From Alphaproteobacteria bacterium (GTDB taxonomy: Bacteria > Pseudomonadota > Alphaproteobacteria > Rhizobiales > JAJRRF01): a stretch of 36,645 bases of DNA. This document shows positions 26,016-35,151 of the stretch, in pieces. Below the pieces are notes generated by a model. It made no database searches. It saw only the letters and a program-made list of their open reading frames with translations, and had not been told where the DNA came from. Where the stretch lies: the NCBI GenBank assembly GCA_024279735.1, contig JAJRRF010000270.1, positions 1-36,645 of the forward strand. Direction: 5' to 3'. The position numbers were made by a program, and so were the translations under genes. Positions within the stretch are counted from its first letter, which is position 1. Each line of letters opens with the position of its first letter.

Positions 26016-28430
26016 CTATTTTTTCTTCCGCAAGATGTTCCGCAGGGATGACATTGAACCGCGTTTCCCTTCTTCCTGGGCAGCAGGAAGTGCGCTGGAC
26101 ATTTGCTTGCGCAGGCTATGCATTGTCTGCTGTTCTTCAGCCACGACAGAAGGTTGCTGCTGATTCACAAGGTTCTGTGGTTGTGCTGTTGCGGTTTGTG
26201 CCTGAGCCTGAGCCTGCTGCATTAGTTCTTGCTGCTGGGCGGCGGCGGTTTGTGCCTGAAGCTGAGCCAACTCCTGCTGTGCTGCTGCGGCCTGTGCCTG
26301 AACCTGTGCCAACTCTTGCTGTTGGGGTGTTGGTGTTTGGTATTGCTCTTCTGCAACGGCCAGCATTTGCGGGCTTTCTTCGAAGAGATAGGCAGGCTGT
26401 TCCTGAACCTGTTCAGTCATGACGTGCCGGGTGTCCACAGGGGAAGGCTGTTCAGCATAGTGTTGTGCAAGATTCTGTTCGAGGGGAGCCTCATCAGCAG
26501 GCATTTCAATCCTTTTTCTTCTGAGAGTCGGCCGTGATTCTGGTTCAGTTTCTCTTGCTGTTGAAGGGGCGCATTGGTCCTCAGGCGGTGCTTCACAGCG
26601 GCCATCGGGTTGACTGCATCCAGCCTGTGGCTCTGCTGCGAGTGCATTGCTGTCCATAAGTCGGCCAGCCCTGCTTGCCACGGTTGCAGCAGAAGGGGAA
26701 CTTACAGAACTCTGCGTTGTTGTTGCAGGAACAGCATTGGGGTCAGACAGCTTGTCATCGGCATTGTTGCGCCACTTCTTGATAATGACATCAAGGAAGT
26801 TGTCATCCTCAATCTCCTTGCTCCAGCATTCTGAGAAAGAGGTTGTGCCGCCATTTGGCAAGGCATCATCCGGCAGGCGTGAAAAACGGATACGCTGCGG
26901 CAAGGTTACACCGTCACCAAATACAATGGCTTCGCCTGTACCAAGGGATGGCAGGAAGGCCAGCATACTGGCGGCAGCATCTGAAATCGCTGCGCTTACA
27001 ATATTCTGGTCTTTCTCGTTGGCCATCCGCATGGCAAAGACAGTATTGCACATGGACAGGATGGTGGCATCCAGTTCCGAAGGTCTTTGGGTAATAATGG
27101 CAATCGAGACCCCATATTTCCGTCCCTCTTTGGCAATCTTGGCAATTGAGCGGCGGGTAGGCCCAAAACCTGAAACCTTGTCATTCGGAATATAGCGATG
27201 AGCCTCTTCACAGACAAGGGTGATCGAAACCTTGCCACCAGACAACTGGGCAATATCAAAGCTGAGGCGGGCGAGAACCGAGACAACCACATTCACGATT
27301 TCCAGCGGCAGTCCAGTCATTTGCAGAATTGCAATTGGCTTGTCATTGACCGGAATCCTGAAAAGACGACCAAGAATTTCGCCCATATGATCCTGGACAG
27401 CCATCGAGCCAAACATAAAGGTATAGCGTGAATCCTGGGAGATGGATTCCAGTTTCATCTTCAGGGCCTTGTAGGGGCCAAGTGTCTTTTTGTGTTCCAG
27501 GCTACCCATTTTTTCCTTGATGATGTCAATAATATCAGCAAGGCGGTAAGGCGTTGGTGTGTCAACAGTAATGTGGCTGTTCTTCTGTGCCCTGACACGC
27601 AACAGGTCAGTTGAGGCCGCAACCTTGTTGTTGTCAGCGATATAGCGGTGTTTTGCCAGAGGAATAAGATCCGCCAGTATCTCAATCTGCGCCTCGTTCT
27701 TTTCAGGCTCGTTAATCAGAACCTCAATAATTTCCTCAAACGTCAGAAACCAGTATGGCAACTGTAGGTCTGAGGGGGTAATGATTTCGGCCATTTCCTT
27801 GAATGAATTGGCATATTCATTATGTGGGTCAAGCAAGAGAATATGAGCCTTGGGGTTCTGTTGCAGAATTCTGCGCAAGATCAGGGCTGTGGTATAGGAC
27901 TTGCCGGCACCTGTTGTGCCAAGAATGGCAAAATGTTTGCCAAGCAGGTCATCAGTCCGAACCATGGCAGGAATTTCTGGTGCCTGTGAAATGGCCCCGA
28001 CCTTCAGTGTTTTGGAACCGCTCCAGCTATAGGCCATTTCCAGGTCATGCCCAATGGCAAGAAAGGCAATGTCACCAAGACGGGGATAGGAGGAAACGCC
28101 GCGACGGAATGAAATGGCATGGTCATTGGCATCCTTGACCAGCTCGCCAACAAGTTCAACCTCTGCAATCCAGATCTCCTTTTCTTCTTCAGAGGTTACT
28201 GGGGCAGGGGCACTCAGGGCAGAAATCAGGCCAAGTGTGGTCGTATGCTTGGCATCAATCTTGATCAGGGTACCCATATCCGGACGGTTTTCCAGGTGGA
28301 CAGGGGACATGACTGCATCAAGGTCAAGCATGATGACAGCCTGTGATCCGGTTACAGAGACAATGCGGCCAATGGCAGGCTGGCTTTCAATAGCACTTTG
28401 ATGCCCGGCATCTATTTTTTCCATCCCCAT
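26016..28430 (-). CDS. HerA-like (DUF87) ATPase with Gln-rich tail
   Basis: The 804-residue protein begins with a HAS-barrel-like domain (about 20-150), then a FtsK/HerA-type RecA ATPase. Walker A is G171-TTGAGKS178; Walker B is LVCEEAH (405-411); and the arginine-finger and sensor segment ITQRPSELD follows at 447. HerA proteins are hexameric DNA translocases that often act with a NurA nuclease in end resection, but none is encoded here. From about 560 the sequence is low-complexity, with repeated ELAQVQAQAAAAQQ-like units (about 700-770), and it ends in a basic RNILRKKK tail. GGAG 7 bases before the ATG at 28430 fixes the start. Function in this class is not established. Confidence 0.85.
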   Translation of the reverse strand: MGMEKIDAGHQSAIESQPAIGRIVSVTGSQAVIMLDLDAVMSPVHLENRPDMGTLIKIDAKHTTTLGLISALSAPAPVTSEEEKEIWIAEVELVGELVKDANDHAISFRRGVSSYPRLGDIAFLAIGHDLEMAYSWSGSKTLKVGAISQAPEIPAMVRTDDLLGKHFAILGTTGAGKSYTTALILRRILQQNPKAHILLLDPHNEYANSFKEMAEIITPSDLQLPYWFLTFEEIIEVLINEPEKNEAQIEILADLIPLAKHRYIADNNKVAASTDLLRVRAQKNSHITVDTPTPYRLADIIDIIKEKMGSLEHKKTLGPYKALKMKLESISQDSRYTFMFGSMAVQDHMGEILGRLFRIPVNDKPIAILQMTGLPLEIVNVVVSVLARLSFDIAQLSGGKVSITLVCEEAHRYIPNDKVSGFGPTRRSIAKIAKEGRKYGVSIAIITQRPSELDATILSMCNTVFAMRMANEKDQNIVSAAISDAAASMLAFLPSLGTGEAIVFGDGVTLPQRIRFSRLPDDALPNGGTTSFSECWSKEIEDDNFLDVIIKKWRNNADDKLSDPNAVPATTTQSSVSSPSAATVASRAGRLMDSNALAAEPQAGCSQPDGRCEAPPEDQCAPSTARETEPESRPTLRRKRIEMPADEAPLEQNLAQHYAEQPSPVDTRHVMTEQVQEQPAYLFEESPQMLAVAEEQYQTPTPQQQELAQVQAQAAAAQQELAQLQAQTAAAQQQELMQQAQAQAQTATAQPQNLVNQQQPSVVAEEQQTMHSLRKQMSSALPAAQEEGKRGSMSSLRNILRKKK

Positions 28431-28659
28431 TTGTAGCTCCTGTCAAATTTCATTTTGCGGCTTGTCGAAAGGATTATAAGTCCTGTGATTTTCATTTCTG
28501 TCAACAGCTATGGTTAATCCTGGTTTTTTATCAGGACTATAATAGTCCGTGATCATTTAGGCATTAACTGGTTAACAAAAAGTTTAGTTTACACATAATC
28601 TATAGTACTGGATTGCTGTATGGTTCAAATATTGTCTCATAGTGGTGACATGTCTTAAT

Positions 28660-29565
28660 CTAGTGTGTCAACGGGTTGCCTGGCTGATAAACCCCTGTTC
28701 TGTCAGGTGATGACGGAGTACCTGCCTGCTGGTTGCTCATTTTTTTTGCCGGCTTTATAGGCAATATAATATCAAAGATACTGCCGACACCCTTTTCAGA
28801 ACTGACCTCAAGGGCACCCCCGTGAAGTTCGACCAGTGATTTGGCGATAGGCAGCCCAAGACCTGTTCCCTGAAAATCACGGCTCAGATCCCCAATGACC
28901 TGTCCAAAGGGTGTCAAGGCAAGGCCGATATCTTCCGCTGTCATGCCAACGCCATTATCTGCAATGGAAATTTGAACCTTATTATTTTCCAGCAAATGGG
29001 CGAAGACAGTAATACTGCCTTTGTTAGGGGTAAACTTGATGGCATTTCCCAAAATATTGGTAAAGACCTGGCGCATTTTTCCTGGATCAAGTCGCATTTC
29101 AGGGATATTTGGCTCTACTGAAAAAATAAGTTCAAGTTCTTTCTCGGCGACCTGGTTTTTCAGCATGATGAGACAGTCATCAAGTAACTCACTCAAATAA
29201 ACATTTTCAATGTTCAGCGTATGTTGGTCGCTCTGGATGCGTGATATGTCCAGGATTTCATTAATGATGGCAAGCAGCTGTTCGGCTGACTGGTTGATAA
29301 TTCCACCATATTCCTGTGGGTCAAGGTTCGTGTGCTTGTCTGCATCACTCAGCATGGCGGAAAAGCCAATAATGGAATTAAGGGGCGTGCGTAGCTCATG
29401 GCTCATATTGGCAATAAACTGGGAAGTAATCTTGTTGATTCGCTCAGCCTCAGCCAGCTTGGCCTTTTCGGCCTTTTCGACTCGGTTCCGGTCAAGTGCA
29501 CTGCCCAGGTTGGCAGTGTATTCGGACATCAGTGAGCTTTTCTTCTTGCGTCTATACCCTGCCAT
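28660..29565 (-). CDS. Soluble sensor histidine kinase
   Basis: This 301-residue protein is nearly all kinase core. A charged coiled coil (about 24-48) leads to the HisKA box, FIANMSHELRTPLNSIIGF, with phospho-acceptor H56. The HATPase domain has the N box (NILGNAIKF, N174), G1 (DNGVGM, 203-208) and G2 (GTGLGLPI, 233-240). The core resembles the PleC/DivJ group of alphaproteobacterial cell-cycle kinases. There is no membrane span and no PAS or other recognised sensory domain, and no response regulator lies next to it. A Pro/Ser-rich tail of about 30 residues ends it. The ATG at 29565 is the longest choice; M13 is an alternative with an equally weak ribosome site. Confidence 0.88.
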   Translation of the reverse strand: MAGYRRKKKSSLMSEYTANLGSALDRNRVEKAEKAKLAEAERINKITSQFIANMSHELRTPLNSIIGFSAMLSDADKHTNLDPQEYGGIINQSAEQLLAIINEILDISRIQSDQHTLNIENVYLSELLDDCLIMLKNQVAEKELELIFSVEPNIPEMRLDPGKMRQVFTNILGNAIKFTPNKGSITVFAHLLENNKVQISIADNGVGMTAEDIGLALTPFGQVIGDLSRDFQGTGLGLPIAKSLVELHGGALEVSSEKGVGSIFDIILPIKPAKKMSNQQAGTPSSPDRTGVYQPGNPLTH

Positions 29566-29894
29566 GTGCCTGCATAAGCCCCCATATAACGGTTCTCATA
29601 GAATGATAAAGATGTAGCCAAAATTATCTTGTTGCAATGAGCGGTACATGAAAGAAACAATGATAGCAGAACTAGTGCCTTACCATTAACAATTGGTAAA
29701 CCTATAGATTGATTTGCTGCCTGTAAGCAAGGTGGAAGTTGGGGAACTGTGGCATTCTTGCCCTTTGTTGGGGCTGGGCCAACATGTTTTGCCAGACATA
29801 TACGATGCGTTGCCTGGCAGGTTTTGTGTTTTGTAGGGGCACGGCGAGACGCGCCCCAGCGGTGTGTGTGGGTCAATGACCTTGATATTTTCCT
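29566..29894. other. 329-bp gap with palindromic site
   Basis: TTACCATTAACAATTGGTAA at 29680-29699 is an inverted repeat about 115 bases upstream of the histidine kinase start and could be an operator. Near 29835-29860, GGGGC...GCCCC inside GTAGGGGCACGGC forms a hairpin typical of dispersed repeats. No gene is supported. Confidence 0.4.
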
Positions 29895-31115
29895 TTAGGA
29901 AGTACTCATTGCCTTTTGCAGGTTTTGGTCAATCTTGTCGAGAAATCCGGTTGTTGATAACCATGCCTGTTTGTCGCCGACCAACAGGGCGAGATCCTTG
30001 GTCATGAAACCGTCTTCAATGGTATCAACGACAACCTTTTCCAAAGTCAGGGCAAAGTTTTTCAGCTCCTGGTTGTCATCAAGCTTGGCGCGGTGCGCAA
30101 GGCCGCGTGTCCAGGCAAAAATGGAGGCTGTTGAGTTGGTGGAGGTCTCCTCACCGCGTTCATGGGCACGGAAATGCCGTGTCACTGTACCATGGGCTGC
30201 CTCTGCCTCAACGGTTTTGCCGTCAGGTGTGACCAGCACAGAGGTCATCAAACCAAGCGAGCCGAAGCCCTGGGCAACGGTATCTGACTGCACATCACCA
30301 TCATAGTTTTTACAGGCCCACAGGAAACCGCCGGACCATTTCAGGGCTGCGGCCACCATGTCGTCAATCAGGCGGTGTTCATAGGTGAGGCCTGCCTCAT
30401 CAAACTTTTCCCTGAACTCCGCATCAAACACTTCCTGGAACAGGTCCATGAAGCGGCCATCATAGGCCTTCAGGATAGTGTTCTTGGTGGAGAGGTAGAC
30501 AGGAAACTTTCGGTTATAGGCATAGTTCATGCTGGCCCGGGCAAAGTCCCTGATGCTGTCATCAAGGTTATACATTCCCATGGCTATTCCCGCAGACGGG
30601 AAATCAAAGACTTCATGTTCAATACTGTCTGAACCATCTTCAGACTCCCATTTCATGGTGAGCTTACCCTTGCCAGGCACCTTGAAGTCTGTGGCGCGGT
30701 ATTGGTCTCCATAAGCATGACGGCCAATAATCATGGGCTGGGTCCAGCCAGGGACAAGGCGCGGTACATTCTTACACAAAATAGGTTCGCGGAATACAAC
30801 GCCGCCCAATATGTTCCGGATCGTTCCATTGGGGGAACGCCACATTTCTTTTAGGCCAAACTCTTCAACGCGGCTTTCATCAGGGGTGATTGTGGCGCAC
30901 TTGATGCCAACCCCATGTTTCTTGATGGCATTGGCAGAGTCAATGGTGATCTGGTCGTTGGTCTCATCACGCTTGGTGACGGACAGGTCATAATATTCAA
31001 TATCAAGATCCAGGTAGGGGTGGATCAGCTTGTCCTTGATAAAGGTCCAGATGATGCGTGTCATTTCATCGCCGTCTAGTTCAACAACAGGATTGGCTAC
31101 CTTGATTTTGCTCAT
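29895..31115 (-). CDS. icd: NADP-dependent isocitrate dehydrogenase
   Basis: Icd converts isocitrate to 2-oxoglutarate, making NADPH, in the TCA cycle. I start it at the ATG at 31115 (406 residues), where the conserved [23 protein letters not shown] begins. The open frame extends to 31292, but its extra 59 residues are not family-like. Signatures of the homodimeric type shared with eukaryotes are [14 protein letters not shown] (substrate serine and arginines), [43 protein letters not shown] and [12 protein letters not shown]. It is divergent from the acidic gene at 31397. Confidence 0.97.
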   Translation of the reverse strand: MSKIKVANPVVELDGDEMTRIIWTFIKDKLIHPYLDLDIEYYDLSVTKRDETNDQITIDSANAIKKHGVGIKCATITPDESRVEEFGLKEMWRSPNGTIRNILGGVVFREPILCKNVPRLVPGWTQPMIIGRHAYGDQYRATDFKVPGKGKLTMKWESEDGSDSIEHEVFDFPSAGIAMGMYNLDDSIRDFARASMNYAYNRKFPVYLSTKNTILKAYDGRFMDLFQEVFDAEFREKFDEAGLTYEHRLIDDMVAAALKWSGGFLWACKNYDGDVQSDTVAQGFGSLGLMTSVLVTPDGKTVEAEAAHGTVTRHFRAHERGEETSTNSTASIFAWTRGLAHRAKLDDNQELKNFALTLEKVVVDTIEDGFMTKDLALLVGDKQAWLSTTGFLDKIDQNLQKAMSTS

Positions 31116-31396
31116 AAATTTTTCCGTATTTTTAGGATTGCTTTGGCGCGGACTATAACGTTGCAAACTGGGGGTCACAAGGGGGCCGGGGAAAATATTT
31201 GGCTGTGACTGTTTGGCCTGTGACTGCATGTCCCTTTGAAAAAAAAATAAGATATGGGAAGCTGGACTGAAAAATGGATGAACCATACACACTCCTGTGA
31301 CAAAGATGACATGGTGATGGCTGGCCGGTACAGTGCAATTTGCCTATCTGCTATCCTGTTATTGGATGTTAGTATTTTTAAAGAGAAATTGGTCTG

Positions 31397-31846
31397 ATGC
31401 TAGAATTTATTCTTTTTCATGAAAAGCCTCTGGAACTGTTCAGGAAATTTCTGGAAGAAAAAGGCCTGGGGGCAGTCTATACCAAAGAGGACGAATATTA
31501 TCAGGTTGCTTTGCCAGATGATCTGGATGATGACCTTTGGGATGAGGTTGAGGAAAAACATGCCGAGCTTCTGGAAATGAACCAGGCCCTGCATTATAAG
31601 GAAAACCCGGAAGAAATGCCGCTGGCCTCTATTGTTGTCACCCTCAAAGAGGGGCAAAAGGTAGATGCAATGGTTTCGCCTGATATCCTGATGCGGCTGC
31701 TGGACAGTATCTCCTTTGAAGAACTTGATGAGGTGGTGGCTGCCATTACCTATGCTGTTGAGAACCCCAATGCTCCCTCCTTTTGCGATACTGTCCTGGA
31801 CAGGCGGCAGCAAAAATTGGACAAGGAGAACAAGACAGAAGAATAG
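31397..31846 (+). CDS. Acidic hypothetical protein
   Basis: The 149-residue product is soluble and strongly acidic in the middle (LPDDLDDDLWDEVEEKHAELLEMNQ). It begins with LFHEKPLELFRKFLEEKG and ends with a Lys/Glu-rich tail. There is no signal peptide, membrane span or metal motif. Alternating strand and helix character (YYQVALPDD, ASIVVTLKEGQKVDAMVSPDILMRLLDSI) suggests a small folded domain. Composition and codon use match the neighbours, so it looks native. The start at 31397 has a poor ribosome site. I do not recognise the family. Confidence 0.75.
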   Translation: MLEFILFHEKPLELFRKFLEEKGLGAVYTKEDEYYQVALPDDLDDDLWDEVEEKHAELLEMNQALHYKENPEEMPLASIVVTLKEGQKVDAMVSPDILMRLLDSISFEELDEVVAAITYAVENPNAPSFCDTVLDRRQQKLDKENKTEE

Positions 31847-32227
31847 TCAGGCTGGTCTTGGGAAAAAGGGAAGTTTCTGTTTATTTCCTGCTTTGGGTTT
31901 ACGACACTGTTGTGAGTGGCCTATATTTCTATATATTACCAATGCAGCCTACTAACCACTGTCATGCCGCGCTCCGACGCGGTATCCATGCCGTGTAGTG
32001 TCAGCATGAAAAAAGACCAGCAATTTTACGTCTCAGAATCTCTCTACACCAAAACAAACATTGCCATGTCCAACGCAAATCTCACGGCATGGATACCGCA
32101 TTTCTGCGGTATGACAGTGACAGGGGTATCGTCTGTTGTGTAAAAGTGAAAGATAGAATCAGGTAGCTCATTTTACAATTCCATGACATTCCCCATTCTC
32201 CCCATTCTAAAGGTTCGTCATGTATGA
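31847..32227. other. Gap between the acidic gene and msrB
   Basis: Most of these bases are taken by the 163-bp element at 31957-32119. The flanks on both sides hold no ORF with support, and no clear terminator was found for either converging gene. Confidence 0.5.
31957..32119. mobile_element. 163-bp palindromic MITE, copy 2 (inverted)
   Basis: The ends CACTGTCATGCCGC and GCGGTATGACAGTG enclose GGTATCCATGCCGTG and CACGGCATGGATACC. The interior, reverse-complemented, aligns with the element at 14333-14491 (shared ATGGCAA, GTTTGTTT, GTAAAAT and TTGACA blocks in order), so this is the same family in opposite orientation, moderately diverged. Confidence 0.8.
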
Positions 32228-32638
32228 TTACTTATCTTTCTTTAGGTCAAGCGCAGCCCCGTTAATGCAATAGCGCAGGCCTGTTGGCTGTGGGCCATCG
32301 GGAAAGACATGCCCAAGATGGGCATCACAGTTGGCGCAGCGCACTTCTGTCCTGGTGGCAAACAGCTTTTTGTCAGTATATTCACTGATTGCAGACGGGC
32401 TGGCAGGCTGGAAATAGCTTGGCCAGCCAGTTCCTGAATTAAACTTGGAGTCTGATGTGAAAAGGGCTTCGCCACAACAGATACAGTTATAGCTGCCGCT
32501 TGTCTTTTCGGATTCATAAGGGTGGGTAAAGGCGCGCTCTGTGCCATGTTTGCGGGTGACCTGATAGGCCTCTTCGCTGAGCTGTTCCTGCCACTGGGCA
32601 TCAGTTTTTTTTATATTGATTTTCTTTTCTTCGGTCAT
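32228..32638 (-). CDS. msrB: Peptide methionine-R-sulfoxide reductase MsrB
   Basis: MsrB reduces methionine-R-sulfoxide in oxidised proteins. Starting at the ATG at 32638 (136 residues; the ORF opens 8 codons earlier), it has the complete domain: [11 protein letters not shown], the zinc-binding pair CICCGEALF and [25 protein letters not shown] and the catalytic Cys in [13 protein letters not shown]. There is no signal peptide, so it acts in the cytoplasm. No msrA is adjacent. The ribosome site is weak (GGAAAG). Confidence 0.95.
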   Translation of the reverse strand: MTEEKKINIKKTDAQWQEQLSEEAYQVTRKHGTERAFTHPYESEKTSGSYNCICCGEALFTSDSKFNSGTGWPSYFQPASPSAISEYTDKKLFATRTEVRCANCDAHLGHVFPDGPQPTGLRYCINGAALDLKKDK

Positions 32639-32869
32639 GGCATTTCTTTCCAGTTGTTGCAACAGATAGTGTCAAAAACGTCCTGGACGCAAGATGAAAA
32701 TGGAATAGTTTCTAGATAATCTCAATAAGGACTTGTATCTGGCGCAATATTTCCCTAATTGGTTTGCAGTCGATTGTTTATAACATTGTTTGGGCCTTAA
32801 ATACAGTTCTGGTTACTGTGTTTGTTGTTTGCATGGCCATATTATCAGGTTGGGGGAGTATCGGGAAAT

Positions 32870-34351
32870 ATGAAACATCTGGGTCATTTTTTGAGTTCGG
32901 GGATTGCAGGGAGGGGACAACGTGTCCTGTTCCTGTTCCTGTTCCTTTTTGATCTCCTTGTCTTGTCAGGTTCACTTGCCTTTGCGGCCACTGGCACTGC
33001 TGAAGCTGTTAGGCTCAACCTGACAACCCATTGGGTTGGCTATACTTCCATCGCCATATTTGTGTTTGCCTATATTTTGGTGATGCTGGAAGAGGTGATT
33101 CACCTGCGCAAGTCCAAGCCTGTGATTATTGCGGCAGGCCTTATCTGGGCACTGGTGGGCTATGTTTATTCTGTTGAGGGCGGGGCAGCCCATACCCATA
33201 CGACCGAAGCTGCCTTCCGGCATTTCTTCCTGGAGTTTGCAGAGCTGTTCCTGTTTTTGCTGGTTGCTATGACCTATATCAATGCCATGACCGAGCGCGG
33301 TGTGTTTGATGCCCTGCGGGCTTGGATGGTCAATAAGGGGTTCAGCTACAAGCAACTGTTCTGGATCACAGGCGGTATGGCCTTCTTCCTGTCTCCGATC
33401 ATTGATAATCTGACAACCGCCCTGGTGATGTGCGCGGTAGTGCTGGCTGTCGGCGGAACCAACAAGAACTTTATTGTTGTCGCCTGTATCAATATTGTGG
33501 TTGCAGCCAATGCGGGCGGGGCATTCAGTCCCTTTGGTGATATTACGACATTGATGGTATGGGTGGCGGGGAAAATCCCGTTTGCAGGTTTCTTTGCCCT
33601 ATTTATCCCGTCAGTGGTCAACTATATGATTCCGGCATTGCTGATGTACCGTGTGTTGGGGGATGGAAAACCAGAGGCCTCAAAAGACACGGCAGTGCTG
33701 AAGGAAGGGGCTTTGGGGATTATCTTTTTGTTCGCAATGACCATACTGACCGTTGTCCTGTTACATAACATCACTCATCTTCCGCCAGTCCTTGGGATGA
33801 TGACAGGTATGGGCTATCTCCAGCTTTATGGGTTTTACCTGCGCCGCTTCAGGCATAGAGGGCCTGAAACGGCCTCAGGTCATTCTGCTGTTGGTTCTCC
33901 GGTTGCTTTTGATGTCTTCCAAAAAGTGGCGCGCGCTGAATGGGATACCCTGTTCTTTTTCTATGGCGTGGTGCTTTGTGTGGGCGGCCTGGGCTTTATT
34001 GGCTATCTGTCATTACTCTCGACCGCACTTTACGATAACGGGGCAACCATGGCCAATGTGACCCTTGGTCTGTTCTCAGCAATTGTTGACAATATCCCTG
34101 TGATGGTGGCGGTGTTGCAAATGTCTCCCGAGATGACCAACGCCCAATGGCTGCTGATTACTCTGACAACAGGTGTGGGCGGCTCTATGCTGTCCATCGG
34201 GTCAGCTGCCGGCGTTGCCCTGATGGGGCAGGCGCGGGGCATCTATACCTTTGGGGCGCATTTGAAATGGACTTGGGCGATTGCCCTTGGCTATTTTGCT
34301 TCCATTGCGGTGCATCTGGCGATCCAGTGGCTGCTGGGTAACCCATTATAA
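32870..34351 (+). CDS. nhaD: Na+/H+ antiporter NhaD
   Basis: NhaD belongs to the ion-transporter superfamily and exports Na+ (and Li+) in exchange for protons. The ATG at 32870 (493 residues) has GGGGGAG about 11 bases upstream. The N-terminus is a signal-like hydrophobic segment (VLFLFLFLFDLLVLSGSLAFA), followed by about twelve membrane spans. Family signatures are HFFLEFAELFLFLLVAMTYINAM, SPIIDNLTTALVM, NAGGAFSPFGDITTLMVW and, in the second half, AIVDNIPVMVAVLQM and GVGGSMLSIGSAAGVALMG. The pseudo-repeated P-I/V-x-DN motifs mark the two transport halves. Ends at a strong terminator. NhaD is common in marine and salt-exposed bacteria. Confidence 0.95.
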   Translation: MKHLGHFLSSGIAGRGQRVLFLFLFLFDLLVLSGSLAFAATGTAEAVRLNLTTHWVGYTSIAIFVFAYILVMLEEVIHLRKSKPVIIAAGLIWALVGYVYSVEGGAAHTHTTEAAFRHFFLEFAELFLFLLVAMTYINAMTERGVFDALRAWMVNKGFSYKQLFWITGGMAFFLSPIIDNLTTALVMCAVVLAVGGTNKNFIVVACINIVVAANAGGAFSPFGDITTLMVWVAGKIPFAGFFALFIPSVVNYMIPALLMYRVLGDGKPEASKDTAVLKEGALGIIFLFAMTILTVVLLHNITHLPPVLGMMTGMGYLQLYGFYLRRFRHRGPETASGHSAVGSPVAFDVFQKVARAEWDTLFFFYGVVLCVGGLGFIGYLSLLSTALYDNGATMANVTLGLFSAIVDNIPVMVAVLQMSPEMTNAQWLLITLTTGVGGSMLSIGSAAGVALMGQARGIYTFGAHLKWTWAIALGYFASIAVHLAIQWLLGNPL

Positions 34352-34384
34352 TCAGGATTTGTATACGGTATGGAGCGAAATTGT

Positions 34385-34410
34385 GGGCTACCATTTTGGT
34401 AGCCCTTTTT
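34385..34410 (+). terminator. Rho-independent terminator of nhaD
   Basis: GGGCTACC (34385-34392) and GGTAGCCC (34398-34405) form a perfect 8-bp stem with a 5-nt loop, followed by TTTTT. It is 33 bases after the nhaD stop. Confidence 0.9.
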
Positions 34411-35151
34411 GCGTCTGCAATTGTTGCGGGTGTCCTTAGGACAGGAGCTGTACCATTCAAAAAGCAGGGTAAAGTATGAGTTGATAGAGAGTAGTTCTTG
34501 AGTTCTCTTGGGGCAACTCAATAGAGTGTGTATTCTTCATGCTTAAACTATAAGTCGTGTTAAACTATAGCGGCAATAAGTTGTCCGTGAATAAAATATA
34601 TGTGTAAAATATATTTTTATATTACTTATTTTAAAAAAAATATGATTAGTTCATAAAATAAAATATAGGGAACGGAAGACCAGGCCATGGTTTTGTCAGA
34701 ATTCCCCTGTCCTTATACAATAGACAGGATGTATCAAATCTTCCTGTCTTGCTGAATACATGGTTTTATATAAGGGTTTTTATATATGGCTATGTATATT
34801 TACGAGGGGTATCACATTTTATAGGCTGCGACACTTTATGCAAATATTGTTGTTTACGAATGTAAGTAGTGTATTTATAAAGAATATATTCATGAATTTA
34901 TTTGTAATTTGTTTGCAGTAATAATATATCTCACTATATATATTGATATAGACTTGTATATTTTGTTTGTTATTTATTTTTTACTAGGGATGGGTTGTTG
35001 CGGGCTATGAATGAACAAGTCGTAGATTGATGGGCATGGTGGCTTGTTGAAAGGGTCGCATCTTTTGTGATTTTCTGTCAGCAGTATGTGTGGTTAACCT
35101 ATAACAAAGGCTAAGAATACTTCTTGTCTTGTGGAAAGCGGGCTTGGTAAA
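34411..35151 (+). promoter_or_regulatory. Long AT-rich upstream region of mucR
   Basis: No gene is supported in these 740 bases. From about 34550 to 34985 the sequence is extremely AT-rich with many TA steps (TATAT, AATATAT, TTTTATAT). CCTGTC at 34706-34711 can pair with GACAGG at 34723-34728, which can alternatively pair with CCTGTC at 34743-34748. MucR-type proteins are reported to bind AT-rich DNA and repress their own gene, so this is a plausible autoregulatory region; an origin or other protein-binding region is not excluded. Confidence 0.4.

Noticed and set aside
26200-26340. Tandem repeats considered as a CRISPR array
   Set aside because: They are imperfect Gln/Ala codon repeats in frame within the HerA-like gene, without spacers.
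26016-29565. HerA-like ATPase plus kinase as a defence island
   Set aside because: No nuclease, Sir2, DUF4297 or other effector accompanies them, and the neighbours are housekeeping genes.
31116-31292. 59-residue N-terminal extension of icd
   Set aside because: Icd proteins start at [20 protein letters not shown]; the extension is unlike the family and no good ribosome site was found for it.
34550-34985. AT-rich tract as the replication origin
   Set aside because: No clear cluster of DnaA boxes and no origin-linked genes (hemE, dnaA, parAB) are nearby.
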